Source: Dyadobacter koreensis | Lineage (GTDB): Bacteria > Bacteroidota > Bacteroidia > Cytophagales > Spirosomataceae | Reading direction: 5' to 3' | Assembly (NCBI RefSeq): GCF_900108855.1 | Contig: NZ_FNXY01000001.1 | Span: 1,054,001-1,118,000, forward strand | Length of the DNA stretch: 64,000 nt | In this document: piece after piece, positions 43,181 through 51,624 of the stretch | Layout: every line of letters starts with the position of its first letter | How positions within the stretch are numbered: the first letter of the stretch is position 1 | Translations under genes and position numbers: made by a program | The notes under the pieces: model-generated | What the model was told of the DNA's origin: nothing | Databases searched by the model: none | The model's input: only the letters and a program-made list of their open reading frames with translations

Positions 43181-44725
43181 TTATTCTACTTTTCCAATGA
43201 TATTTTTAGATAGCTTATCTTTTTTAATGAAACCGCCAGCAGGGAAATTGTATCCTTTGGCAGATATAAGTCCATTCGAACTTTTTTCCAGAACGACCAT
43301 TGTCTGCGAGCCCGGATTGGGTTTCACATGGGTATCCAGAATAGAAAAATCGTGGGTATCGGATATAAAAAATGCCGGACGCTGCTCGCCCGTTTTGTAA
43401 CGCAAGGTAATGCCCGACATTTTTATATCTTTTGCATGACGAACATAAAACCCATAGGCGGGCAAATTTCCAAACATGGTTCCTTCCGGATAGCTGTCTT
43501 CCAGCTCTTCTATAATCCTTTCTGCATCGGAATTAAGACCACCTCCGGCAAATTCAACGCTGATATTTCGCAGTGAAAGGTTTTCTATCGGAGCCCTGCC
43601 AATGCCCGAAAAAGAACAGCCGGTAATTCCGGCACCGGTAGCAACGACATCGGAAATACTGACATTTCGGATTTTCCCTAATCCCGGCGTACTGGCTGAC
43701 CCGATATGTTTGCGCGCCCTGTAGCCGAGCCTGACAAACAGCGGAACCTCGGCACCATCGATTACAAGATTGTTTACCGTAATGTTTTCCATAATCCCTC
43801 CATCCACCATTTCCATGGCCAATCCGCCGATCCCGGCTGGTTTGCCATAAATGGTTTTAAGTTGTGCAGAGGGTTTAATGACACAGTTTGAGATGGTTAT
43901 GTTTCGAAAGCCTCCGACGGATTCGGTCCCAAATTTGATTGCACTGCAATGACTGCTAAGCACGCAGTTTGTTATCGTAATGTGTTCGGAAACAAGTGGT
44001 GAAGTGCTTTTGATCGTAATCCCATCGTCGTCCGAATCCCCAATGACATTGGAGATGGTCACGTAACTGCAACCGTCAATGTCCATCATATCATTATTTT
44101 TATTGGAGTGATTCCAGATTTTAATACCATCAATACGGACGTATTTGCAACCCAGGTAATGCTGCATCCAGAAAGCCGAATTCTGGAGGCGGACGCCCGT
44201 AACCGATACATTTTCACATCCAGCAAACCATAAGAGGTACGGTCTGTCTCTATAACGATCCGGCTTTTTCAATGTCGTTGTCACATACGCAGCACCCTGG
44301 CCGTCAATCGTTCCCTGGCCCTCGATGGAGACATTTTTCTGACCTTTGCAAAAAATCAAAGCCTGTTTTGCCCAATCCTCCCCGTAAAACCGGATACCGG
44401 AATTCTGATAAGGGTAAAACTTCGTATTGGGCTGACCAAGAAGTGTCGCTCCGGATGAGACATGCAGCGTCACGTTGCTTTTCAGAACCAGCGTTCCTGA
44501 AAGGTAAATGCCTTTTGGAAAATATACCTTGCCACCCGTGACCGAGCAGGAATCAATCGCCTTTTGAATAAATAGCGTATTGTCCGTGATCCCGTCACCA
44601 ATCGCACCAGAATGACGGATGTCGTATGTTTGCGCCCACAAATTTGCGGAAATTGCCACCATCAAAGCAAACAAAATACGCGTTTTCAGACGAGAAAAAT
44701 ATTCACCTAAAATATTCATTAACAA
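43181..44725 (-). CDS. GH28-like polygalacturonase family protein
   Basis: A 514-residue exported right-handed beta-helix protein. The start of the mature part is typical: YDIRHSGAIGDGITDNTLFI, QKAIDSCSVTGGKVYFPKGI. The active-site repeats read NKNNDMMDIDGCSYV (usual NTD), GDSDDDGITIKST (usual D-D) and SSHCSAIKFGTES (usual GHG), so the catalytic Asp residues appear kept. GH28 enzymes hydrolyse alpha-1,4-linked galacturonic acid in pectin, or rhamnogalacturonan and related uronans. The gene lies 28 bp after the isomerase gene and 28 bp before the 960-codon gene. The substrate may be another uronan. Confidence 0.88.
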   Translation of the reverse strand: MLMNILGEYFSRLKTRILFALMVAISANLWAQTYDIRHSGAIGDGITDNTLFIQKAIDSCSVTGGKVYFPKGIYLSGTLVLKSNVTLHVSSGATLLGQPNTKFYPYQNSGIRFYGEDWAKQALIFCKGQKNVSIEGQGTIDGQGAAYVTTTLKKPDRYRDRPYLLWFAGCENVSVTGVRLQNSAFWMQHYLGCKYVRIDGIKIWNHSNKNNDMMDIDGCSYVTISNVIGDSDDDGITIKSTSPLVSEHITITNCVLSSHCSAIKFGTESVGGFRNITISNCVIKPSAQLKTIYGKPAGIGGLAMEMVDGGIMENITVNNLVIDGAEVPLFVRLGYRARKHIGSASTPGLGKIRNVSISDVVATGAGITGCSFSGIGRAPIENLSLRNISVEFAGGGLNSDAERIIEELEDSYPEGTMFGNLPAYGFYVRHAKDIKMSGITLRYKTGEQRPAFFISDTHDFSILDTHVKPNPGSQTMVVLEKSSNGLISAKGYNFPAGGFIKKDKLSKNIIGKVE

Positions 44726-44753
44726 TGATTTAAACTTTAACTAACAGATTTAC

Positions 44754-45680
44754 CTATAAAACCGCCCCGGCTGGTTGGAGATAATATTCAATCTTTTTAT
44801 TCAGCCAGCTCGCAGTTTCGCGGTATGCGTCTTCCATGTTCTCAATTCCGGTCTCTGCTCCGCCCACGTCGATGGCAATCCTGCCTTTGTAATTGATCTC
44901 TCTGAGAACCGCGAAAAACAAATCCCAGTCGATGTTGCCTTTTCCTGGTGGCAAATGTTCTGTTTTCAGCCCGGAATTATCCGATATGTGTATGTAACTT
45001 ATTTTATCTCTGAGCCTTACCAAACTCAACGCCAGACTATCGCTGACCAGAAACTGATTGGATGTATCCAGATTAAACTTCAGGTTCGGCGCGTTTACTG
45101 CTTGTGAAAAAAGTAAAAAAGAATCTGTCGTGGCCGTCAGACTCCCTTCACAGGGATGAAGGTGATAATCAAGCCCATATTTTGCGGCTATTCCGCACGC
45201 TGACCCGTACGTTTTTGCCAACTTGTTCCAATAACTGTTCCAGTCCAGCGAGAACGGCAAATGCAGGCCTGCCATTTGCAAGCCACTGTAATGACGCATG
45301 ACCGGCATGTCGGACGGATATTTCAGCGGTAAAAGCGGGCCGTTATCCAAAACGCCTTCTGCGCCTAAAAAATGGGCAGTTTGGCAACCTATTTCAAAAA
45401 GTTCCAGACATTCCGCCCGCTCCGATGCCGGCAAATCGGCGCCAAGCCGTGGCAATACCACACATAAAACCGGTACAGAACAGCCATACTCCGCCAGCGC
45501 ATCTTTAACAGCCTTTCTATTTTCAAACAAATATTCAATATTACTCTTCCCGATTGCTTCAAGTTCCAGAGAAGCAAATCCCAGCTGTGCTATTTCCCTG
45601 ATATGCGCTACCGTATCCTCAACCGGCGGTGGATAACCATATTTCGAGATGATATAAAGATATGCACAGCTAATTTCCAT
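44754..45680 (-). CDS. Sugar phosphate isomerase/epimerase (AP endonuclease 2-type TIM barrel)
   Basis: The frame extends to 45719, but its GTG there lies inside operator O1; the ATG at 45680 (MEISCAYLYIISKYGYPPPV) is the likely start. The 308-residue cytosolic protein has the xylose-isomerase-like barrel: AQLGFASLELEAIGKSN, LDYHLHPCEGSLTATTDSFL, KFNLDTSNQFLVSDSLALSL, KISYIHISDNSGLKTEHLPP and GKGNIDWDLFFAVLREIN, which carry the usual metal ligands (His, Glu, Asp). Such enzymes isomerise or epimerise keto- and aldo-sugars, including uronates. It is the first gene of the long operon. Confidence 0.88.
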   Translation of the reverse strand: MEISCAYLYIISKYGYPPPVEDTVAHIREIAQLGFASLELEAIGKSNIEYLFENRKAVKDALAEYGCSVPVLCVVLPRLGADLPASERAECLELFEIGCQTAHFLGAEGVLDNGPLLPLKYPSDMPVMRHYSGLQMAGLHLPFSLDWNSYWNKLAKTYGSACGIAAKYGLDYHLHPCEGSLTATTDSFLLFSQAVNAPNLKFNLDTSNQFLVSDSLALSLVRLRDKISYIHISDNSGLKTEHLPPGKGNIDWDLFFAVLREINYKGRIAIDVGGAETGIENMEDAYRETASWLNKKIEYYLQPAGAVL

Positions 45681-45711
45681 AGAACCCGTTCCAGAATAAA
45701 ATTTCGAATTT

Positions 45712-45727
45712 TCGGGCACGTGCCCGA
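45712..45727. promoter_or_regulatory. LacI-type operator O1 (TCGGGCACGTGCCCGA)
   Basis: A perfect 16-bp palindrome with central CpG, 32 bp upstream of the isomerase ATG and downstream of the promoter at O2. The core GCACGTGC is shared with O2 and O3. LacI-family operators are palindromes with a central CG. It would act as a roadblock or looping partner. Confidence 0.75.
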
Positions 45728-45802
45728 TTTTATGTAAATAAAAAAATGGTTCAAAACTTAAAGACTTATTTCGTATTTCCTGCCAGACCCGAATGATACA
45801 CC

Positions 45803-45844
45803 GGGCACGTGCACAAATTTAAAATAAAAATAGTACAGACCAAA
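45803..45844 (-). promoter_or_regulatory. Operon promoter with LacI operator O2
   Basis: On the minus strand TTTG (45844-45841), 19 bp, TAAATTTG (45821-45814) is an exact match to the Bacteroidota promoter pattern TTTG-N19-TAnnTTTG. The operator GTGCACGTGCCC (45814-45803) begins at the last base of the -7 box and covers the expected transcription start. The 14-kb operon to 31336 starts here. Confidence 0.78.
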
Positions 45845-45982
45845 TTATTGACTCTATTTTTAAAGGAAAAAGTCACAAAAATGCTATCAAATGATCATTT
45901 GACCAAAAAATATTCAACAAAAATGCCCTTTTACAATGCATATGGGCCTTTTAATACCAATATTCTAATATAAATGTTTACT

Positions 45983-47857
45983 TCAATTTTTTATTGAAAT
46001 TTTATAAACAATTGTTTTGATAAATCCCTGTTCAGGTGGAGACACTACTAATTCTAGAGGACATGCTGCAAGTGCGGGATATGGCGCCCAGTAGTTTTTC
46101 AAATCCCGGGCAGTGATCAGTTGTTCTCCACCGTTTGTTGTAAAGAGAAAACTCATTTTTGAACCCTTTATGAGGACTGTCGAGTCATTTTCCTGATGAA
46201 TCTTCGTACCGGGTTCAAGGATAAAAGGTTCTGTGATGGTAACAACGGGAAGGGCGTCGTGATAGGTAAGTGTTATTTTCTTCTCTATGTGGTTGTCCGC
46301 AAAGGTGTAGTCAATGCCGTAAGCCACTCCACCATTTATCCAGTTTCTGTTTTTAAGCTCACCTTTTGCTTCTACCTTAAACTGATCATTTTTAGACTCG
46401 CTTGCCACTAACCGCGCGTCAAATTCAAACAGATTGGTGAAATAGCCCAATGAATCGGTGTACGAAATCCGGGGAGTCAGACTTTTGACACCAGGCGCTT
46501 CGGGAAAGCTCATTGGTTCCGGCCGCGAGTATTCGGTTACGCTGGAAGCCTGCAAAGCGCCATATCCTTCCGCCCACAAATACGAAACAGTGCCACCATC
46601 GGGACGAAACATATACTTGCTTTTGGCACCAGCCATCTGATCTTTATAGCGATAGCCGGTCACGGTGGCCATGAAGTTTTTGGTTCTTACCTGTACCACA
46701 TCAAGATTTGCAAAGTATTTGATCCATCCTTGTTTTTCGGAAGGCAGCGCAGCATAGGACCTGGTTTCGCTGGTTTCCGCCTGATAAGCGAGTGCGAGAT
46801 TTTTTGCTTTGGTAAAAGTGGGATAAATGCAGGGTACAGCTTTGAGCACATTCATATGATGCGGTCCATATCCTACCAGGCCACCTGGAGTTATATTCTT
46901 TCTGAGAAACAAAAGATTCTTATAGGATGCGGTGGCGTAACGTTCGTCTTCTTTGGCATAAAGTGAGAACAAGGCCTGGCAGCCATCGGAAGTGGCTCCT
47001 CCGTAAAGGGTCCATTTGTTGGAGCGGACGCCCCAGGAGTTATCAAGCGATCCATCAGGATAGATAAAATACAAATGCGCTTTAAGTGCATGGCGTACGC
47101 GGTTGTTAACCAGGGTATCGCCCGTTATCCTGGCGTAGAGTCCGAGGCCCCATAGTGACATTTCCATTTCATAACCCAGATCTACTCCCGATTTAGCCCC
47201 TACCCCCCTGCCGCCTTCTCCATTGATAAATCCGTATTCATCCATTTTGGAAACGGTTCTTCTCGCCATTTCATGAGCCTTATCACCATAACGTGGTACG
47301 CCTGTGATTTCCTGCGCCTTAGCAAGCGTGGCGGTAGTTGTTGCAACGTAATTGATGCTGGCAAATTCCGGTTTCATTACCTGGCACAGATAATCTGCGG
47401 CTCTCCTGGATGCTTCCATCCATTGTGTTTTTTCTTTATCACTTAGTTTACCGGCAATGATCTCATACGACAGCAGCAGCATTAAGAGCTGGTCGGTGGT
47501 AGTGCCTGTCCACTCCTCGGGTGTTTCTTTCCAGCTTCCATTTAATTCCTGCTCACCGATCAACCAGAATGCGGCGTCTTTTGCAGCTTTCAAATAACGC
47601 GTCTGTCCGGTGATTCTGTAGGCAACCGCAAAAGGATAAGCGGCCTCCGCTGCTCTGGTATGCAGGACGTTACAATTTTTACAAACCAATGCTCCGCAGT
47701 CGGCATGAGCTGACGGACTGATCTGAAGATCCAGTAATGTATTTGTGAGATCAAGTAAGGTAGAAGCATATTCCTTTTTGATTTGAATCGGCTGGGAGAT
47801 TGCTGTTGTTGACACACAAAGCAGAGCAAATATCCCAAAAATACCAGCGTATTTCAT
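45983..47857 (-). CDS. Putative secreted polysaccharide lyase-like (toroid plus beta-sandwich) protein
   Basis: The ATG at 47857 (MKYAGIFGIFALLCVSTTAI, signal peptide) is preferred; the GTG at 47908 lies inside operator O3. The 624-residue protein has an N-terminal (alpha/alpha) toroid (AYPFAVAYRITGQTRYLKAA, EEWTGTTTDQLLMLLLSYEI, SGVDLGYEMEMSLWGLGLYA) and a C-terminal antiparallel beta-sandwich (KKITLTYHDALPVVTITEPF). This architecture is shared by lyases that cut uronic-acid polysaccharides, such as the heparinase II/III, alginate and chondroitin types. The family and catalytic residues were not identified. It has its own promoter with the same operator as the long operon and is therefore a co-regulated part of the system. 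Confidence 0.7.
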   Translation of the reverse strand: MKYAGIFGIFALLCVSTTAISQPIQIKKEYASTLLDLTNTLLDLQISPSAHADCGALVCKNCNVLHTRAAEAAYPFAVAYRITGQTRYLKAAKDAAFWLIGEQELNGSWKETPEEWTGTTTDQLLMLLLSYEIIAGKLSDKEKTQWMEASRRAADYLCQVMKPEFASINYVATTTATLAKAQEITGVPRYGDKAHEMARRTVSKMDEYGFINGEGGRGVGAKSGVDLGYEMEMSLWGLGLYARITGDTLVNNRVRHALKAHLYFIYPDGSLDNSWGVRSNKWTLYGGATSDGCQALFSLYAKEDERYATASYKNLLFLRKNITPGGLVGYGPHHMNVLKAVPCIYPTFTKAKNLALAYQAETSETRSYAALPSEKQGWIKYFANLDVVQVRTKNFMATVTGYRYKDQMAGAKSKYMFRPDGGTVSYLWAEGYGALQASSVTEYSRPEPMSFPEAPGVKSLTPRISYTDSLGYFTNLFEFDARLVASESKNDQFKVEAKGELKNRNWINGGVAYGIDYTFADNHIEKKITLTYHDALPVVTITEPFILEPGTKIHQENDSTVLIKGSKMSFLFTTNGGEQLITARDLKNYWAPYPALAACPLELVVSPPEQGFIKTIVYKISIKN

Positions 47858-47896
47858 ACAATGATAGTTTAAGCGACCCTTGCATAAATCAAAATA

Positions 47897-47915
47897 GGGC
47901 ACGTGCACGAAATTA
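47897..47915 (-). promoter_or_regulatory. Promoter -7 box with LacI operator O3
   Basis: On the minus strand TAATTTCG (47915-47908) resembles the -7 consensus and is followed by GTGCACGTGCCC (47908-47897). The 19-bp unit is nearly identical to the one at O2 (TAAATTTG plus the same 12 bases). It lies 40 bp upstream of the lyase-like ATG. A -33 element is not clear. Confidence 0.68.
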
Positions 47916-47937
47916 ATGAAAATAAATGCGAAACTGC

Positions 47938-49098
47938 TTAATTTCTATAATACCTGTAATTTGCACTCGTAATGATATCGATCGGTATCAGGTAATCTTC
48001 CTTGACGACAGTGGAAAACACCAGAAACTGGAATAACGTCATGACGCTCCGGTAACCTTGTTCCTGGGGCTTTTCACACAGGAGAAAATCGATAATTCCC
48101 TTTTTGAGAAATTCAATATTACTATCAAGATAATCGTATCCGATCAAAATGATGTCGTTCCTGCCAATCGATTCCAACCATTTTGCCACAAGCGAAACAC
48201 GAGAATTAGTTACATAAATTACACCCACATGATATTCCTCTTGGAGCAACTCATTAAGCTTTCCGGCAACGGCGGGGTAACTGGTATCGGTTGTATTCAA
48301 GGATACAAGCAGGTCTTCGGATAATTTCTCCTTAAAATAGGCTAGGAACCCTTCCTCTTTGCGCAGAATTGCTACGTTGTTTTCAATTTCTCTGGCAATG
48401 TTAACAATCATTACTTTCTGCTTTTCCTTTAGACAATAATGTACCAGTTGAGCGGACAGATAACCACTGTCAAAAAGCTCAGGCCCGATATAACACAGTC
48501 TTTGCTGACCCGGAATATCTGAATTCATTAAAACGCAGGGAATCTTTTTTGCTTTGCAGTAGCTAAGTAGTGCAATAGATTCCGTTTCGAATGTTGGTGT
48601 AATCAATACTCCGTCAGGCTTATTCTCCATGATCAGACGTACCTGCTCAGCAAAAACGGCCTGCTCGTTTTGATCGAAAAAATAGTAGTCTACCTGTAAA
48701 CCATATTGTTTGATTTCTGTTTCGGCTTTATTTATCCCTTCCAGAGGTGCTTTCCAATACTCGGTTTCCTGTGATATATCAGGCAAGAGCACAGCAAGGC
48801 GAAGAATCCCTCTGGATGTCAAGGCCAGTCGCTGAGCTAAAACATTGGGCTGGTATTCAAGTTCCTCTATAATCGCATTGATACGATTCTTTGTTTTTAA
48901 TGATACTCCCGGCCTGTTGTGAATCACCCTGTCAACTGTTGCCCTGGATACCTTCGCCCTTCTTGCAATTTCCTTCACTCCTGAAAGCAAGCTATCTTCT
49001 TTTTCTTCCACAATGATTTCAGTATAAATGAATGTCAAATATAAACAATCAGGTGAAACGTTGAAGAAATTCTCAGAAGATTCGCGCAAAAACCACAA
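47938..49098 (-). CDS. LacI-family transcriptional regulator
   Basis: A LacI/GalR repressor with an N-terminal HTH (VKEIARRAKVSRATVDRVIH, NRPGVSLKTKNRINAIIEEL, YQPNVLAQRLA) and a periplasmic-binding-protein-like sensor domain (DGVLITPTFETESIALLSYC, NIAREIENNVAILRKEEGF, ILIGYDYLDSNIEFLKKGII). The ATG at 49098 gives 386 residues, but the first ~35 are poorly conserved; the GTG at 49011 would give 357 residues, closer to family length. It lies 30 bp upstream of the lyase gene promoter, and its product is the obvious reader of operators O1-O3. Sensor type resembles those for sugars. Confidence 0.93.
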   Translation of the reverse strand: MWFLRESSENFFNVSPDCLYLTFIYTEIIVEEKEDSLLSGVKEIARRAKVSRATVDRVIHNRPGVSLKTKNRINAIIEELEYQPNVLAQRLALTSRGILRLAVLLPDISQETEYWKAPLEGINKAETEIKQYGLQVDYYFFDQNEQAVFAEQVRLIMENKPDGVLITPTFETESIALLSYCKAKKIPCVLMNSDIPGQQRLCYIGPELFDSGYLSAQLVHYCLKEKQKVMIVNIAREIENNVAILRKEEGFLAYFKEKLSEDLLVSLNTTDTSYPAVAGKLNELLQEEYHVGVIYVTNSRVSLVAKWLESIGRNDIILIGYDYLDSNIEFLKKGIIDFLLCEKPQEQGYRSVMTLFQFLVFSTVVKEDYLIPIDIITSANYRYYRN

Positions 49099-49175
49099 GA
49101 TTTGATAGTTTAAATCTTAACGGATATGTTGGCTTAAAACTAATTAATTTTGCTTAGCCAAATAAATTGTGCGTC

Positions 49176-49652
49176 TTATCTAAACTGCACTCTGTCCGGT
49201 TCAGAAAGGTTCAGATTTGTCTTTAACCCATCTCGATCTCCCTGTTCAAAAAGACCGGAAACAACAGAAAAAGATTTATTGTTACAAGTGTGCGTGTAGT
49301 CCAGATTTCCCAGGATTACACCGCCCGATATACGGGCACCATTGGAATTAAAATACATAAACCGGCCAAGAGCTTCGCCGCTGGTCATGTCAGTTTTTGT
49401 ATTTTTATAAACAAGATCCGCACGGCGTGACTGAGACCGGTAACCTCTGTTAAATCCGGTAGAGAAAAGATATTTAGCATTGGACGTAAATGATACCGCG
49501 CTTTTGATCGTATAACTGTACCGGACAAAACTTCTTTCTCCGATCGACGGAAAGGACGTAAAAACATTATTGATGGTCGTACTCGCATCACCGTAACTAA
49601 TCGGTATTCGGATAGATAGTGCCGTCTGATACCAATTTGTTGAATAACGCAT
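49176..49652 (-). pseudogene. Fragment of an outer-membrane beta-barrel protein
   Basis: A frame of 158 codons with the alternating pattern of beta-barrel strands (RYSYTIKSAVSFTSNAKYLF, RFMYFNSNGARISGGVILGN, LDYTHTCNNKSFSVVSGLFE) as found at the C-terminal parts of TonB-dependent receptors. There is no signal peptide, plug or terminal aromatic strand, so it is a piece of a larger gene. It ends 77 bp upstream of the LacI gene on the same strand. Its parent gene is not in this window. Confidence 0.5.
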
Positions 49653-49738
49653 CGGTTTATAAGGTTGTGAAAGCGAACGTTAGAATGCGAACAATGGGCA
49701 TATTTAAAAGGTCATCGCTCGGGAAACAAATACTCTTG

Positions 49739-50053
49739 TTAAAAGGGCAAATCATCATCATCATCATCGGGCATATCAAAAGGCATAAACGCTTCGTCTT
49801 TCTCTGTTGCCATTTGTGTCAATTTCCTTACCATATATGTTGAATGACCTGCAGCCAAGGTTACAAGCAGCTCTGCTTCGTCAAATTCAGAATCGCGGGC
49901 TTCTTTCAAATGACGACCCTGTTCTGATGAGTAACCCCATGCTTTTTCAATCTTAATGTCCAAAGGTGGCGGAATGGTCCCTTTGTATTTTTTTATCAGT
50001 TCACCAAGTGTCGCTTTTTTATCATTGGCAGCTTCACGACTAATGCATTCCAA
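49739..50053 (-). CDS. Protein with SSB-like acidic C-terminal tail
   Basis: A 104-residue product from a TTG start (no ATG is available). It ends PFDMPDDDDDDLPF, which is very like the acidic tip of bacterial single-stranded DNA-binding protein (D-rich then hydrophobic-Pro-Phe) used to dock PriA, RecO, RecQ and other partners. The rest (ATLGELIKKYKGTIPPPLDI, STYMVRKLTQMATEKDEAFM) is not an OB-fold, so it is not a normal SSB. It overlaps by 14 bp the 3' end of an interrupted frame upstream. It may be a remnant of a plasmid or phage gene. Confidence 0.5.
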   Translation of the reverse strand: MECISREAANDKKATLGELIKKYKGTIPPPLDIKIEKAWGYSSEQGRHLKEARDSEFDEAELLVTLAAGHSTYMVRKLTQMATEKDEAFMPFDMPDDDDDDLPF

Positions 50054-50276
50054 ACAAGCTAAGCTGTGTTGGATCGCGCCAGATTATATTAGCGTAAGGC
50101 TTTCTCGATAAGTCAGCTATGGCTTCTTTAATTTCATTTCGTGCAGTATGCTTCCCAGCCGCTAATACGGTCTCCGCTTTCTTTAAGTTGAACTCGAACG
50201 ATTCATCACTACATAAGATAATCTGACCATTTTATAATTTCCATCCGATTCCAGATACTTTGAAATAGTCATTCAT
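50040..50276 (-). pseudogene. Small gene interrupted by in-frame TAA
   Basis: The ATG at 50276 gives MNDYFKVSGIGWKL, then TAA (50232-50234), then the same frame continues NGQIILCSDESFEFNLKKAE, TVLAAGKHTARNEIKEAIAD and LSRKPYANIIWRDPTQLSLF before TAG at 50040. The 79-codon unit has one nonsense codon and a coding-like body. It overlaps the SSB-tail gene. No family is recognised. Confidence 0.45.
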
Positions 50277-50575
50277 CTCAGATTCCTCTCTCTGGTTTAC
50301 AATTTACCGGCTCGAGGTATGCAGTATATCGCAGTTCAGCTAATTTTAAATAGAGCTGAATCCGATCCGTCAATTACAAAGATTTTCGACTTAGTTGTGA
50401 TTAAACCTTTCTTCTAAAATACGGGAAACTCCCCATTCATAGTTGGGTGATTTCCCCGTGTATCCGCCCCGAATATCGTTATACTTTTACTATCACAAAG
50501 CATGGCTATAATTATGAACAAAAAAGTGATTACACCCAAGCCTAGTTCAAAAATTCACCTAAATTATTAATCAAA

Positions 50576-50827
50576 ATGGAAGCAGAAAAAGAATTTTCTT
50601 TTGACGACATGGTCAGATTAAATAGTGAGTTGGAAGGAAGCGACTTACTAAAAGATCATAGCGAAGGTATTACTGCATTAAATCTTCCAATAATCCCCCA
50701 GTTGTGCCCATTGTATAGAAAAATTCGACCATTTCTTGCAGGAATTCTGGCGATTCCATTTATTCCGGGAAATATCAAAGCGGCTGTTAGGGCTCTGATG
50801 AGTATTCTCGACACGCTTTGTCCGTAA
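50576..50827 (+). CDS. Hypothetical 83-residue protein
   Basis: ATG at 50576, 83 codons: MEAEKEFSFDDMVRLNSELE, a hydrophilic acidic start, and a hydrophobic C-terminal half with Cys residues (LNLPIIPQLCPLYRKIRPFL, AGILAIPFIPGN, MSILDTLCP). A good hairpin terminator follows. The acid-front/hydrophobic-back layout resembles a leader plus core peptide, but no processing enzyme is near and no GG site is seen. It converges on a two-component operon (50957-53723). The family is not recognised. Confidence 0.6.
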   Translation: MEAEKEFSFDDMVRLNSELEGSDLLKDHSEGITALNLPIIPQLCPLYRKIRPFLAGILAIPFIPGNIKAAVRALMSILDTLCP

Positions 50828-50840
50828 AATTGAGAAAATC

Positions 50841-50872
50841 AGGCCGTTGACTTATTAATCAGTTAACGGCCT
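50841..50872 (+). terminator. Hairpin after 83-codon gene
   Basis: AGGCCGTTGAC (50841-50851) pairs with GTTAACGGCCT (50862-50872), one mismatch, 10-nt loop, 14 bp after the stop codon. It lies between convergent genes and may serve both. Confidence 0.65.
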
Positions 50873-50956
50873 ACTGGTAGGGTTTCGATTTAGCAATAGA
50901 AAACTTATAAAATTGCTATTTACTCCCATCGTAAATTCTGCCACTGATAGTAACGG

Positions 50957-51607
50957 TTAAGGTACTTCATAAATTCCGATCTGAATGGCTTTTATTACCA
51001 TTCCAACCCGACTTTTTACGTCTAATTTTTCGAAAACAGATTCTCGATACCCGTCGACGGTTCTAGGACTAACACACATCTTGTCCGCTATCTGACTATA
51101 CGTTAATTCGCTACAGGCTAGTTTTACAAAAGAGATTTCCCTTTCATTAAGTCGTGGAGAACCGTAGCTATTATCCAGTACGTTCGGATTTACATTATTT
51201 ATGAGATGACTAGCAACATATCCGGAATAATAATATCCTTGGCTAACGACAGCGTCCATGGCATGCTTGAGTTCATGAGGCTTACAACCTTTCAGCAAAT
51301 AGCCAATCGCTCCACACTTTAACATACGTATTATTGACTCTTCCTTGTCGCTCATGGACAAGGCCAGTACTTTTACTGATGGATAGTGTGTTTTCAGCCA
51401 TTCGCAAACCATAAAACCATCCATAATCGGCATGTGAATATCCAATAGGACGATATCTGGTATCAAGTCATAATGAATCTTTTGAGTAAGCTCCTGCCCT
51501 GAATAAGCTTCAAAAAGAACTTCGTATGTATCAAATTTCTGGATCAGCCCTGATAAAGCCTGGGCCATTAATTCATGATCGTCAACAATAACAACAGAAG
51601 TGGCCAT
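50957..51607 (-). CDS. NarL/FixJ-family response regulator
   Basis: A 216-residue protein: receiver domain with acidic pair VIVDDHE, phosphorylation site Asp56 (DIVLLDIHMPIMDG), Ser in LALSMSD and Lys in GYLLKGC; then a LuxR-type HTH (LNEREISFVKLACSELTYSQ, IADKMCVSPRTVDGYRESVF, EKLDVKSRVGMVIKA). It binds DNA after phosphorylation by the kinase encoded 17 bp upstream. Targets are unknown. Confidence 0.95.
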   Translation of the reverse strand: MATSVVIVDDHELMAQALSGLIQKFDTYEVLFEAYSGQELTQKIHYDLIPDIVLLDIHMPIMDGFMVCEWLKTHYPSVKVLALSMSDKEESIIRMLKCGAIGYLLKGCKPHELKHAMDAVVSQGYYYSGYVASHLINNVNPNVLDNSYGSPRLNEREISFVKLACSELTYSQIADKMCVSPRTVDGYRESVFEKLDVKSRVGMVIKAIQIGIYEVP

Positions 51608-51624
51608 ATTTCAGAGCGATTAGG

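Noticed and set aside
45717..45719. GTG start of the isomerase/epimerase inside operator O1
   Set aside because: It lies in the centre of the palindrome, and the downstream ATG at 45680 starts the conserved domain.
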